Assembly (NCBI RefSeq): GCF_041529975.1
Contig: NZ_CP168030.1
Span: 2,480,001-2,544,000, forward strand
Direction of reading: 5' to 3'
From: Microbacterium maritypicum
Lineage (GTDB): Bacteria; Actinomycetota; Actinomycetes; Actinomycetales; Microbacteriaceae
Length of the DNA stretch: 64,000 nucleotides
This document shows positions 45,679 through 54,702 of this stretch, piece after piece (the first letter of the stretch is position 1; each line of letters opens with the position of its first letter). The position numbers and the translations under genes were made by a program. The notes beneath the pieces were generated by a model. The model was not told the origin of the DNA, ran no database searches, and saw only the letters and a list, made by a program, of their open reading frames with translations.

Positions 45679-47835
45679 TCAGCGGTGCTCGACGCCCCGG
45701 ATCTGCGGCGTGTGGAACGAGCCGCCGAAGGCCCGCTCGGAAGCACCTTCGCGGTCGAGATACGGCGACGCACCACCGTCGATGAACGGCCAGCCGGCAC
45801 CGAGGATCAGGCAGAGGTCGATGTCTTCGACCTCGGGCACCACACCCTCGTCGAGCATCAGCTTGATCTCCTGTGCGAGGCCGTCCTGCACGCGCTGCAG
45901 GATCGTCGCCGCGGAAGCGGGAGACTTGCCCACGGCGGGCTTCAGCACCTTCTCGGCCTGCTTGGTCCAGCCGATGACGCGCCCGCCCTTGTCCTTCTCC
46001 ACGACCGCGTCGAGCTCGGCGAGAGCGTGGAAGTTCTCGTTCGCGTAGAACCGGTCGGGGAACGCCTGCACCATCGTGTCCTGCACGTGAGCGGCCACCT
46101 TCCAGCCGACCAGGTCGATCAGCTGGAACGGACCCATCGGGAGCCCGAGCGGACCGAAGGCCTTCTCGACATCCGCGATCGGAGTGCCTTCGTAGACCGC
46201 ACGAGCGGCCTCGCCCATGACCTTGGCGAGAAGGCGGTTCACGACGAACCCGGGCGCATCAGCGGTGAGGACCGCGTTCTTGCCCAGGTTCTTCGCCACG
46301 ACGAACGCCGTCGACAGTGCCGCCTCCGACGTGGTCGGCGTCTTCACGATCTCGATCAGCGGCATCACCGCGACGGGGTTGAAGAAGTGGAAGCCGACCA
46401 GACGCTCGGGGTGTGCGAGCTTCGAGCCGATCTCCTCGACCGACAGCGACGAGGTGTTGGTCGCGAGGATGGCATCTTCGGCGATGATCTGCTCGATCTC
46501 CCCGAACACCTGCTGCTTGACGCCGACCTCTTCGAACACGGCCTCGATCACGAAGTCGCAGTCCGCGTAGAGGCTCTTGTCGGTGGTGCCGGTGACGAGG
46601 GCGCGCAGCTTGTTGGCGGAGTCGGAGTCCAGACGACCCTTGGCCTCGAGTTTGCCGATCTCCTCGTGGATGTAGGCGACGCCCTTGTCGACGCGCGCCT
46701 GGTCCAGGTCGGTGATGAGCACGGGCACCTGGAGCTTGCGCACGAAGAGCAGCGCGAACTGGCTCGCCATGAGGCCGGCGCCGATGATGCCGACCTTGGT
46801 GACTTTCTTCGCGAGCTGCTTGTCGGGAGCGCCGACGGGTCGCTTCGCCCGCTTCTGCACCAGATCGAAGGCGTACATCGACGCGGCGAACTGGTCGCCC
46901 GTCACGAGTTCGGCGAGAGCCTCGTCCTCACGGGCGAAGCCCTCGGCCTGGGTGCCGCTCTTCGCCTTGTCGAGCAGTTCGAGCGCGGCATAGGGCGACT
47001 TGGGCACGGTGCCGATCTTCGACTCGAGCATGCCGCGCGCCATCTTGATGGCGATCGGCCACTTGGTGAGGCGCTCGATCTTGCCGGGCTCGTTCTTGCG
47101 CTCGACCTTCTTGCCGCCGAGGACCGCATCCGCCCAGGACAACGAGTTCTCGAGGTAGTTGGCAGCGGGGAAGATCGCATCGAAGATGCCCAGATCGAAC
47201 GCCTGCTGCGGCTTCAGCATCCGGTTCTGCTTGAGCGGGTTCGAGATGACGACCTCGAGGGCGTTCTCGATGCCGATCAGGTTCGGCAGCAGGTAGGCGC
47301 CACCCCAGCCGGGGATGATGCCGAGGAAGACCTCGGGGAGTGCGACGGCCGCGGCGGAGGAATCGACCGTGCGGTAGCTGGAGTTCAGCGCGATCTCCAG
47401 GCCGCCGCCCAGGGCGAGGCCGTTCACGAAGGCGAACGACGGCACCCCGAGGTCGCCGAGCTTGCCGAGGACCTTGTGACCCAGCTGCGCGATCAGGCGC
47501 GCGTTGTCGCGAGAGCCCACCTTGCTGATGTCGGACAGATCAGCACCGGCGGCGAGGATGTACTGCTTGCCGGTGATGCCGACGGCCTGGATCTCGCCGT
47601 TCGCCGCACGTGCCTTGAGACCGTCGAGGGTCTCGCCCAGCAGCGTGAGAGTGGCCGGCCCCAGCGTGTTCGGGCGCGTGTGGTCCCGACCGTTGTCGAG
47701 CGTGATCAGGGCGAGCACCTTGCCCGAGGCCAGGCGGATGTCGCGCACAGGCGACCGCGTGATGACCTCGCCCTCGGTGAGCGCCTGGATGGGGGAGAAG
47801 TCGATGTCGTCGTAGTTCGTCACGTTCGCGCTCAC
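45679..47835 (-). CDS. fadB: Fatty-acid oxidation multifunctional protein (enoyl-CoA hydratase/3-hydroxyacyl-CoA dehydrogenase)
   Basis: A 718-residue two-part enzyme of beta-oxidation. Residues ~25-300 are the crotonase domain (FVNGLALGGGLEIALNSSYR, then FLGIIPGWGGAYLLPNL). From ~340 the NAD-binding domain begins (VGIIGAGLMASQFALLF), with TNTSSLSVEEI and FHFFNPVAVMPLIEIV. Two C-terminal helical domains of the dehydrogenase follow. The GTG start overlaps the thiolase stop (GTGA). With FadA it forms the trifunctional beta-oxidation complex. Confidence 0.94.
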   Translation of the reverse strand: MSANVTNYDDIDFSPIQALTEGEVITRSPVRDIRLASGKVLALITLDNGRDHTRPNTLGPATLTLLGETLDGLKARAANGEIQAVGITGKQYILAAGADLSDISKVGSRDNARLIAQLGHKVLGKLGDLGVPSFAFVNGLALGGGLEIALNSSYRTVDSSAAAVALPEVFLGIIPGWGGAYLLPNLIGIENALEVVISNPLKQNRMLKPQQAFDLGIFDAIFPAANYLENSLSWADAVLGGKKVERKNEPGKIERLTKWPIAIKMARGMLESKIGTVPKSPYAALELLDKAKSGTQAEGFAREDEALAELVTGDQFAASMYAFDLVQKRAKRPVGAPDKQLAKKVTKVGIIGAGLMASQFALLFVRKLQVPVLITDLDQARVDKGVAYIHEEIGKLEAKGRLDSDSANKLRALVTGTTDKSLYADCDFVIEAVFEEVGVKQQVFGEIEQIIAEDAILATNTSSLSVEEIGSKLAHPERLVGFHFFNPVAVMPLIEIVKTPTTSEAALSTAFVVAKNLGKNAVLTADAPGFVVNRLLAKVMGEAARAVYEGTPIADVEKAFGPLGLPMGPFQLIDLVGWKVAAHVQDTMVQAFPDRFYANENFHALAELDAVVEKDKGGRVIGWTKQAEKVLKPAVGKSPASAATILQRVQDGLAQEIKLMLDEGVVPEVEDIDLCLILGAGWPFIDGGASPYLDREGASERAFGGSFHTPQIRGVEHR

Positions 47836-49037
47836 TTCTTCTTCTTGCCGTCGTAGTGCGGGTTCTCCCAGATGACCGAACCGCCCTGGCCGAGGCCGAC
47901 GCACATCGCGGTCAGACCGTAGCGGACGTCGGGGCGCTCGGCGAACTGCGCCGCGAGCTGGATCATGAGACGCACACCGGATGCCGCGAGCGGGTGCCCG
48001 AGCGCGATCGCGCCGCCCCACTGATTCACGCGGGGATCGTCGTCGGCGATGCCGAAGTGGTCGAGCAGCGAGATCACCTGGATGGCGAACGCCTCGTTCA
48101 GCTCGAACAGGCCGATGTCGGCGATCGTCAGACCGGCCTTCTTGAGGGCCTTCTCGGTTGACGGGATCGGGCCGATGCCCATGATCTCCGGCTGCACACC
48201 GGCGAAGGCGAAAGAGACCATCCGCATCTTCGGTGCAAGCCCGAACTCCTTCACCGCGCCGCCGCCGGCGAGCAGCGACATCGTCGCGCCGTCGGTGAGG
48301 GGGGAGGAGGTGCCCGCGGTGACGCGCCCGTGCGGACGGAACGGCGTCTTCAGCGCCGCGAGGTCCTCCATGGTGGTCTGCGGGCGACGACCCTCGTCCT
48401 CGGTGGCAAGACCCCAGGCGCCGTCGGCACCCTTGGTGGCCACGGACACGAGGTCGGGCTGGATCTTGCCGGCGTCGTACGCGGCCTGCACCTTGTGCTG
48501 GCTGAGCATGCCGAACCGGTCGGACCGCTCCTTGGTGAGGTGCGGGAAACGGTCGAAGATGCGCTCGGCGGTGACACCCATGTTGAGCGCGCCGGGATCG
48601 ACCATCTTCTCCGCGACGAAGCGCGGGTTCGGGTCGGCGTTGCCCCCGATCGGGTGATGGCCCATGTGCTCGACACCGCCGGCGAGGGCGAAGTCGTACA
48701 TGCCGACGCCGATCGAGGCGCCCATCGTGGTGACGCTGGTCATCGCGCCGGCGCACATGCGCTCGACGGCGAGTCCGGGGACGGTCTGCGGCAGCCCCGC
48801 GAGGATCGCCACCGAGCGACCGAGGGTCAACCCCTGGTCGCCGGTCTGGCTCGTCGCGGCGATCGCCACATCGTCGATGCGGTCGGCCGGGACGGCAGCG
48901 TTGCGCTCCATCAGGCCGATGGTCGCCTTCACGGCGAGGTCATCCGCGCGGGTGTTCCAGTACATGCCCTTTTCGCCGGCGCGCCCGAAAGGGGTGCGTA
49001 CTCCATCGACGAAGAAGACGTCCGAGATCTCGGCCAC
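47832..49037 (-). CDS. fadA: Acetyl-CoA C-acyltransferase (thiolase)
   Basis: A 401-residue thiolase. C95 in VERMCAGAMTS is the acyl-carrying cysteine, and the C-terminal AMCVGLGQGGSVIWE holds the second catalytic cysteine. NQWGGAIALGHPLAASG carries the catalytic His. It performs the last step of beta-oxidation and is coupled to fadB. The GTG start has GGAGG 7 nt upstream, and TAGACT at 49065-49070 (minus strand) is the probable -10 element. Confidence 0.95.
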   Translation of the reverse strand: MAEISDVFFVDGVRTPFGRAGEKGMYWNTRADDLAVKATIGLMERNAAVPADRIDDVAIAATSQTGDQGLTLGRSVAILAGLPQTVPGLAVERMCAGAMTSVTTMGASIGVGMYDFALAGGVEHMGHHPIGGNADPNPRFVAEKMVDPGALNMGVTAERIFDRFPHLTKERSDRFGMLSQHKVQAAYDAGKIQPDLVSVATKGADGAWGLATEDEGRRPQTTMEDLAALKTPFRPHGRVTAGTSSPLTDGATMSLLAGGGAVKEFGLAPKMRMVSFAFAGVQPEIMGIGPIPSTEKALKKAGLTIADIGLFELNEAFAIQVISLLDHFGIADDDPRVNQWGGAIALGHPLAASGVRLMIQLAAQFAERPDVRYGLTAMCVGLGQGGSVIWENPHYDGKKKK

Positions 49038-49109
49038 TCTGCCTCCAAGTTAGTGCGTGGCCTCAGTCTATGAAGCGCGCGAAACGGGGAGGAATCGGTT
49101 GGATCGAAC

Positions 49110-50303
49110 CTACGAAGCGTCCGCCGGGGTGGTGTCGGGCGATTGCGCCGCCTCTACAAAGGCGTCCGCGATCTTCTGTGCAGTCTGTGCAATCTGCCAG
49201 GGGCGCGCTCCGAGGGTCGCGAGTGCTGCGGAGATCTCTTCCGGAGTCTCACCGGGAAGATCCCACGCGACGCGACGCAGGTACTCGGGCGTGAGCAGGT
49301 TCTCGGTGGGCATCCCCAGTTCTTCGGCAACCGCTTCGACGACCGGACGCGCGGCCTTCAGGCGGGCATCGGCTTCCGGATTCCGGTCCGCCCAGGCACG
49401 CGGGGGCGGAAGGGTGTCACTCGGCACGCGCTCGCGGGGCAGATCCTCCGATGCGCGGCCGTCGACGATCGCCTGCCACCAGCGGTCGAGCTGGCTGCGG
49501 CTGGCGCGGCCCTGGAACTCCTTGACTCCGGCGAGCGCCTGCTTCGACGTCGGATTCGCCATGACAGCCGCGACCAGCGAGCGGTCGGGCACGAGCCTGC
49601 CGGGAGAGACGTCCTGAGCCTGCGCGTAGGCCTCTCGGGCCTGCCAGAGGGAGCGGGCCACGGCGAGATTGCGGGAGCCGCGCACCTGGTGCAGTCCACT
49701 GAGTCGACGCCACGGATCCTCGCGCGGCGGCTTCGGAGCCCGGGCGAGGGTCGCGGCGAACTCCTCGGCGGCGAAAGCGGTCTTGCCCTGCTCCTCGAGC
49801 TCCTGGACGAGGACGTCTCGGACATCGATCAGGTGGAGCACGTCGAGAGCCGCGTACTCGAGCCACGAGTCCGGCAGCGGACGCGTCGACCAGTCGGATG
49901 CCGAATGCTCCTTCTTGAGGACGATGCCCAACGTGTCCTCGACGACCGCGCCGAGTCCGACGCGCTCATGGCCGAGCAGTCGGGAGGCCAGCTCGGTGTC
50001 GAAGATCACCGGCGGCTCGAGGTGCAGCTCGCGCAGCGACGGCAGGTCCTGGCTCGCGGCGTGGAGCACCCACTCGACGTCGCCGATCGCCTCCTGGAGC
50101 GGGGCGAAGTCGCCGATCGCCGGCGGGTCGAAGAGGAAGACGCCCGCATCGCGGCGGAAGACCTGCACGAGGTAGGCCCGCTGCGAGTAGCGGAAACCGG
50201 ACGCACGCTCGACGTCCACGGCGACGGGGCCGGTGCCGGCGGCGAGCACGGCGCAAGCCGCGCGGAACTCCTCGGCATCCGAGATCACGGAGTATTCAGT
50301 CAC
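49110..50303 (-). CDS. rnd: RNase D-like 3'-5' exonuclease with HRDC domain
   Basis: A 397-residue protein. The exonuclease domain (about 15-190) shows the DEDDy residues in VAVDVERASGFRY, LHAASQDLPSL and LEYAALDVLHLI. An HRDC domain lies at about 215-290 (RSLWQAREAYAQAQDVSPGR). A related helical C-terminal part follows. The likely substrate is structured RNA such as tRNA precursors. It overlaps the DUF3000 gene by 8 nt, and that gene pair is conserved in actinobacteria. Confidence 0.92.
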   Translation of the reverse strand: MTEYSVISDAEEFRAACAVLAAGTGPVAVDVERASGFRYSQRAYLVQVFRRDAGVFLFDPPAIGDFAPLQEAIGDVEWVLHAASQDLPSLRELHLEPPVIFDTELASRLLGHERVGLGAVVEDTLGIVLKKEHSASDWSTRPLPDSWLEYAALDVLHLIDVRDVLVQELEEQGKTAFAAEEFAATLARAPKPPREDPWRRLSGLHQVRGSRNLAVARSLWQAREAYAQAQDVSPGRLVPDRSLVAAVMANPTSKQALAGVKEFQGRASRSQLDRWWQAIVDGRASEDLPRERVPSDTLPPPRAWADRNPEADARLKAARPVVEAVAEELGMPTENLLTPEYLRRVAWDLPGETPEEISAALATLGARPWQIAQTAQKIADAFVEAAQSPDTTPADAS

Positions 50304-50877
50304 GTACAGCCTTTCGCGCGCCGATCACGGCGATGCCCTCGGAGCCGGGCGGAAGCCCCGCCAGCATTCCGACCAGCTCGGCCCATGCTTCGACGTGCGG
50401 TCGGAACGGGCCCTCCGGAGTCCAGGACGCCCGCAATTCTATCTGGGCACCGTCGCCTTCGACGGCGAGCCCTCCGAAACCCTTCGACAGAGTCTTCGTC
50501 GAGGTGCCCGATGCCGAGTGATAGACGGCATCGCGCGAGTCGAGTGCATCGACCAGCCAGGACCACGTCACGTCGGCCAGAAGAGGGTCGGTGCCGATCT
50601 CGGTCTCGAGCGGCGCCTGCGCGAAGATGACGATGCGCCACGATCCTCCCCACGCGCCCGGCTCGTCGGGATCGTGCAGCAGCACGAATCGGCCGGTGCC
50701 GTAAACGGACTCCCCGTGGTCCTCCGGCCGGACGTCCGCGGCGAGCGCGAGGGCGAACGGAGCGAGGCCCTGGGGGGTGGCGATCTCGCGCACCGTGATG
50801 TCATCGCGGAACGTGGTCTCGCGCAGCTCAGCCACAGCGCTGTCGAAGGGTGTCCCGGCTTCGGGGTGTGCGGTCAC
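50296..50877 (-). CDS. DUF3000 protein
   Basis: A 193-residue soluble protein. The conserved parts are PFDSAVAELRETTFRDDI, GRFVLLHDPDEPGAWGGSWR and WSWLVDALDSRDAVYHSASG, which fit DUF3000, an actinobacterial family of unknown function encoded directly before RNase D. The GTG start at 50877 is supported by TAGCCT 6 nt upstream. That -10 element overlaps the -10 of the hydrolase gene on the other strand. Confidence 0.9.
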   Translation of the reverse strand: MTAHPEAGTPFDSAVAELRETTFRDDITVREIATPQGLAPFALALAADVRPEDHGESVYGTGRFVLLHDPDEPGAWGGSWRIVIFAQAPLETEIGTDPLLADVTWSWLVDALDSRDAVYHSASGTSTKTLSKGFGGLAVEGDGAQIELRASWTPEGPFRPHVEAWAELVGMLAGLPPGSEGIAVIGARKAVRD

Positions 50878-50883
50878 GGCAAC

Positions 50884-50889
50884 AGGCTA
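50884..50889 (-). promoter_or_regulatory. -10 element of DUF3000-rnd operon (leaderless)
   Basis: TAGCCT on the minus strand, 6 nt before the GTG. It shares CTA with the opposite element at 50888-50893. Confidence 0.5.
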
Positions 50890-50893
50890 GAGT
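50888..50893 (+). promoter_or_regulatory. -10 element of the alpha/beta hydrolase gene
   Basis: TAGAGT, 9 nt before the ATG at 50903. It overlaps the minus-strand -10 element, so polymerase can occupy only one direction at a time. Confidence 0.45.
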
Positions 50894-50902
50894 CAGGAAG
50901 CG

Positions 50903-52057
50903 ATGAAGAGTCTCAGGCACGCCGTTACGCTCCTTGTCCCTGCCCTGCTCGCCTTCGGAGCGGCGTTCGCATTTCTCGTGTTCGCCGTCGCCCGGCGGGT
51001 GGTCACGCCCATGCGCCGCACGACGGACACCGAGATCCTGGCCGTCGACACGGGAGCCCAGACGATCGAGCTGGAGCGCACCCTCGACACCGAGCTGCCC
51101 GGCCGGTACGGACTCTTCACCACCGGCACCTATGGCTACGTCAAGCTCGGCGCCGTGCTCAGTGCCGACGGCAAGAGTGTGCGCCGCAAGCTGCTCACGC
51201 AGATCGAGCCGGGATCTCGGGTGGACCGCGCAGCCTCGTTCAGCGGGTACTACTACTCGTCGCCCAGTGAGCTTCATCTGCGCTGGGAGAACGTACTGAT
51301 CGGTTCTCCTGCGGGCCCCTGCCCTGCGTGGTACTTCCCTGCGTCGTCATCGACCTGGGTGATCCAGGTGCACGGACGCGGTGCCACGCGTGCGGAGTGC
51401 CTGCGGGCCGTGCCGGTGCTGCACGCGGCCGGTCTGCCCAACCTCGTCGTGTCGTACCGCAATGACGGCGAGGCGCCCCGCACCCGGGCCGGCGCCTACG
51501 CGCTGGGCGCATCGGAATGGCGGGATGTCGATGCCGCGATCGCCTACGCGCTCCGACACGGCGCGGAGCGCGTGATCCTGATGGGCTGGTCGATGGGTGG
51601 CGCGGTGTCGCTGCAGGCCGCAGTCACCTCCGGGCATCGCGACCGCATCGCGGGGATCATCCTCGAGTCCCCTGTCGTCGACTGGCGGACGGTGCTGCGC
51701 TTCCAAGCTCGGATGGCCGGAGTGCGTGCGCCGTTGCCGGCTCTCGCGATGGGCGCGCTGCAGTCGCCGCTCACCGCACGCCTGAGCGGCGCCGACGAGC
51801 CGATCCTGTTCGACCGCCTCGACATGGTGGCCCGCGCCGATGAGCTGACCGCACCGATCCTCATCCTGCACAGCGACGACGACGGCTTCGTGCCCGCCGA
51901 CTCCTCGCACGCGCTGCAGGCGGCACGCCCCGACCTCGTCACGATGCCGAGGTTCACCGTCGCGCGGCACACGAAGCTCTGGAACTACGACGAGACCGGG
52001 TGGAGCACGGCGATCACCGACTGGCTGGATGCACAGGGGCTCAGCGCTTCTGAATGA
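50903..52057 (+). CDS. Membrane-anchored alpha/beta hydrolase
   Basis: A 384-residue protein. An N-terminal hydrophobic segment (about residues 8-30) should anchor it, with the rest outside. The nucleophile elbow is GWSMGG (S230), the acid is probably Asp in LILHSDDDGFVPADSS and the base His in VARHTKLWNYDE. The oxyanion strand is VIQVHGRGATRAECLRAV. The substrate is unknown. The 3' end overlaps that of sufE on the opposite strand by 17 nt. Confidence 0.85.
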   Translation: MKSLRHAVTLLVPALLAFGAAFAFLVFAVARRVVTPMRRTTDTEILAVDTGAQTIELERTLDTELPGRYGLFTTGTYGYVKLGAVLSADGKSVRRKLLTQIEPGSRVDRAASFSGYYYSSPSELHLRWENVLIGSPAGPCPAWYFPASSSTWVIQVHGRGATRAECLRAVPVLHAAGLPNLVVSYRNDGEAPRTRAGAYALGASEWRDVDAAIAYALRHGAERVILMGWSMGGAVSLQAAVTSGHRDRIAGIILESPVVDWRTVLRFQARMAGVRAPLPALAMGALQSPLTARLSGADEPILFDRLDMVARADELTAPILILHSDDDGFVPADSSHALQAARPDLVTMPRFTVARHTKLWNYDETGWSTAITDWLDAQGLSASE

Positions 52058-52472
52058 CCTGGTTCTTCGCGCGCATGAGCATTCCCGTCATGCCGCCGAT
52101 CCGCAACGGGGAGACCGCCTTGGTCAGACCGATCGACTGCGGGTAGTCGTTCGGGATCGCCAGCACCTCGTCGGCGGTGAGTCCGGTGAGGCCCTGCACC
52201 AGGATGCTCGCGAAACCGCGCGTGGTCGGAGCCTCCGGCGGAGCCGTGGCGTGCATCGTGACGATGTCGTCGTCCACCTCCACGTGGATGTACACGGGGG
52301 ACTGGCACTCCGCGACCCGCTCGTACATCTCGGGGTGGGCGGCGACCTCGTCGGACACGTCGGGGAGCTCGTCCGAGTATTCGAGCAGCAGCAGGAGCCG
52401 ATCGGACTCCGGGGTCTCCAGGAAACCGTCTCGGATCTCGGCCAGTGCCTCAGGAACTTCGCTCGCGCTCAT
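52041..52472 (-). CDS. sufE: SufE-family sulfur acceptor
   Basis: A 143-residue protein. The acceptor cysteine is C56 in AECQSPVYIHVE; the domain then runs through ADEVLAIPNDYPQSIGL and ends LMRAKNQVIQKR. SufE takes persulfide from a cysteine desulfurase for Fe-S cluster building. Here it follows a rhodanese gene by 19 nt, so the local sulfur donor could be the rhodanese. ATG 52472 is preferred over 52481 because GACAAT, a -10-like element, ends 7 nt before it. Confidence 0.9.
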   Translation of the reverse strand: MSASEVPEALAEIRDGFLETPESDRLLLLLEYSDELPDVSDEVAAHPEMYERVAECQSPVYIHVEVDDDIVTMHATAPPEAPTTRGFASILVQGLTGLTADEVLAIPNDYPQSIGLTKAVSPLRIGGMTGMLMRAKNQVIQKR

Positions 52473-52491
52473 CCCTGTCATTGTCCCACGT

Positions 52492-53385
52492 TCAGATGGA
52501 TCCCGGCTCGGCGCCGGTGACGATCGGCACCCGAACGGCGCTGCCCCACTCCGTCCAGGAACCGTCGTAGTTGCGCACGTTCTCGAAGCCGAGCAGGTGC
52601 TTGAGCACGAACCAGGTGTGGCTCGAGCGCTCACCGATGCGGCAGTATGCGACGACGTCATCGCCGTCGTTGAGACCGGCGCCCTCGCGGTAGATGGCGT
52701 CGAGCTCGGCGCGGCTGCGGAATCCGCCGTCCTCGGCCACGGCCTTCGCCCACGGCACGCTCTGCGCCGTGGGGATGTGACCGGCGCGCAGCGCCCCCTC
52801 CTCGGGGTAGGCGGGAGCCGTGGTGCGCTCTCCGCTGTATTCCTCGGGCGAGCGCACGTCGATCAGCGGGTTGCCGATGTGCGCGAGCACATCCTCCTTG
52901 TAGGCGCGGATGACGGAGTCGTCGCGCTCCACGACGGGGTACTCGGTCGCCGGGCGGTTCGCGGGCTCGCGGGTCAGCTCGCGACCCTCGGCGATCCAGC
53001 GGTCGCGGCCGCCGTCGAGCAGACGGACGTCTTCGTGGCCGAAGAGCGAGAAGACCCACAGTGCGTACGCAGCCCACCAGTTGTTCTTGTCGCCGTAGAT
53101 GACGACGGTGTCGTCACGCGAGATGCCCTTGCGGCTCAGCAGCTCGGCGAAGCCTTCGCCGTCGACGTAGTCCCGCACGATGGGATCGTTGAGCTCCGTG
53201 TGCCAGTCGACCTTCACCGCGCCGGGGATGTGGCCGGTCTCGTACAGCAGCACGTCCTCATCGGACTCGACCACCACGAGCCCCGGCGTTCCCAGCCGTT
53301 CGGCGAGCCACTGGGTGGTGACGAGTCGGCCGGGCTCGGCGTACTCGGCGAACTTGGGGGAGGAGGAATCGAACTCGATGGCCAT
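52492..53385 (-). CDS. Thiosulfate/3-mercaptopyruvate sulfurtransferase (two rhodanese domains)
   Basis: A 297-residue tandem rhodanese. The first domain (about 20-135) is inactive-type; the second carries the catalytic C248 in the loop CRIGERSSH, which resembles the actinobacterial CysA/SseA type. GGAG lies 6 nt before the ATG at 53385. It is first in the pair with sufE. It moves sulfane sulfur from thiosulfate or mercaptopyruvate to an acceptor. Confidence 0.93.
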   Translation of the reverse strand: MAIEFDSSSPKFAEYAEPGRLVTTQWLAERLGTPGLVVVESDEDVLLYETGHIPGAVKVDWHTELNDPIVRDYVDGEGFAELLSRKGISRDDTVVIYGDKNNWWAAYALWVFSLFGHEDVRLLDGGRDRWIAEGRELTREPANRPATEYPVVERDDSVIRAYKEDVLAHIGNPLIDVRSPEEYSGERTTAPAYPEEGALRAGHIPTAQSVPWAKAVAEDGGFRSRAELDAIYREGAGLNDGDDVVAYCRIGERSSHTWFVLKHLLGFENVRNYDGSWTEWGSAVRVPIVTGAEPGSI

Positions 53386-53530
53386 GGGGTCTCCGAAGCG
53401 TTGAGCGGACGAGGGTGCGGGTGCAGACGGCGTAGTGTTGATCCGTCCCTTCGACGATAGATCCCCGCCGAGCACCCTGCGCCCGATTCGTAAGACTTCG
53501 ACACAGGCGAGCACCCGATTCAGGACTGTG

Positions 53531-54568
53531 ATGACCGACCCGACCAGCCGCACCGGAATCGTGCACCTCACCGATCGTCAGCCGACGGTCACCGGACCGG
53601 AGATGCTCGCGAGCCTGGTGCCGCCGCCCCAGTTCGACACGGCGACGTTCGACAGCTACCGGGCCGATGCCGGCTATCCGTCCCAGGAGGAGGCCAAGGA
53701 GACGCTGATGCGTTTCTCCGGTCGGGGAGCCCCGGTCAAGCGCGGCGGATTCTTCAGCCGCGCGAAGAAGGAACCCGAGCTCAAGCCGGGCGTCTACCTG
53801 GACGGCGGTTTCGGAGTCGGCAAGACCCACCTGCTCGCATCCATCTATCACGCGATGCCGGCACGTCGGAAATACTTCGGCTCGTTCATCGAGTACACCG
53901 CACTGGTCGGGGCGCTCGGCTACAAGAACACGGTCGACCTGCTCAAGGGCGCCGACCTCCTCTGCATCGACGAGTTCGAGCTCGACGATCCGGGCGACAC
54001 GATGGTGATGACCCGGCTGATCGGCGAACTCGTGCCGACGGGGACGCGCCTCGCCGCCACCTCCAACACCCCGCCGAACGCCCTCGGTGAGGGCCGCTTC
54101 GCGGCGCAGGACTTCCTCCGCGAGATCCACGCCATGTCCGACAGCTTCCAGACGCTGCGCATCGATGGGGTCGACTTCCGTCAGCGCGCGCTCGACGGTC
54201 ACGCCGTGGTGCTCGATGACGACGCCTATGAGGCCGCATCGGCCGCGGCCGGTCAGGGGAGCGCAGCGTCGGACGACCGGTTCGACGACCTGATCCGCCA
54301 CCTGGCCCAGGTGCACCCGTCGCGCTACATCCGACTCATCGAGGGACTCGGCCAGGTCGGGCTGCGCGGCGTGCGTCAACTCACGGACCAGTCCGAGGCT
54401 CTGCGGTTCGTCGCTTTCGTGGACCGCGTATACGACGCCCAGATACCGATCATCGCGACCGGCCTGGGCCTCGACTCGGTGTTCTCCGACGAGATGCTCG
54501 CCGGCGGATACCGCAAGAAGTACCTGCGAGCGGTCTCTCGGCTCAACGCCCTGACGCATTCTGCGTAA
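53531..54568 (+). CDS. zapE: ZapE/AFG1-type ATPase
   Basis: A 345-residue P-loop ATPase. Walker A is [18 protein letters not shown] and Walker B is [35 protein letters not shown] and FRQRALDGH are typical of the AFG1/ZapE family. E. coli ZapE modulates FtsZ rings; the actinobacterial role is not settled. The ATG follows AGGA by 6 nt; the longer open frame upstream is not supported. Confidence 0.9.
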   Translation: MTDPTSRTGIVHLTDRQPTVTGPEMLASLVPPPQFDTATFDSYRADAGYPSQEEAKETLMRFSGRGAPVKRGGFFSRAKKEPELKPGVYLDGGFGVGKTHLLASIYHAMPARRKYFGSFIEYTALVGALGYKNTVDLLKGADLLCIDEFELDDPGDTMVMTRLIGELVPTGTRLAATSNTPPNALGEGRFAAQDFLREIHAMSDSFQTLRIDGVDFRQRALDGHAVVLDDDAYEAASAAAGQGSAASDDRFDDLIRHLAQVHPSRYIRLIEGLGQVGLRGVRQLTDQSEALRFVAFVDRVYDAQIPIIATGLGLDSVFSDEMLAGGYRKKYLRAVSRLNALTHSA

Positions 54569-54582
54569 CCCCGAAGGCCCGC

Positions 54583-54598
54583 GTAACGCGATGTTCAC
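54583..54598 (+). promoter_or_regulatory. Second, weaker GlnR-like site upstream of amtB
   Basis: GTAAC-N6-TTCAC: the a-site is perfect and the b-site poor. It lies 31 nt (about three helical turns) upstream of the perfect GlnR box. Confidence 0.4.
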
Positions 54599-54613
54599 AC
54601 CCGGGGCAGCCCT

Positions 54614-54629
54614 GTAACAGCGGGGAAAC
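54614..54629 (+). promoter_or_regulatory. GlnR box upstream of amtB
   Basis: GTAAC-N6-GAAAC, a perfect match. A CACACT element at 54662-54667 would put the box near -52, the same geometry as at glnA. Confidence 0.8.
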
Positions 54630-54702
54630 AAACCTCACGCATGCGCGAAACGGCGCGTCGTCACACTGAAGCTCTCAATTACTTCGGATGTGAGGTTTTC
54701 CT

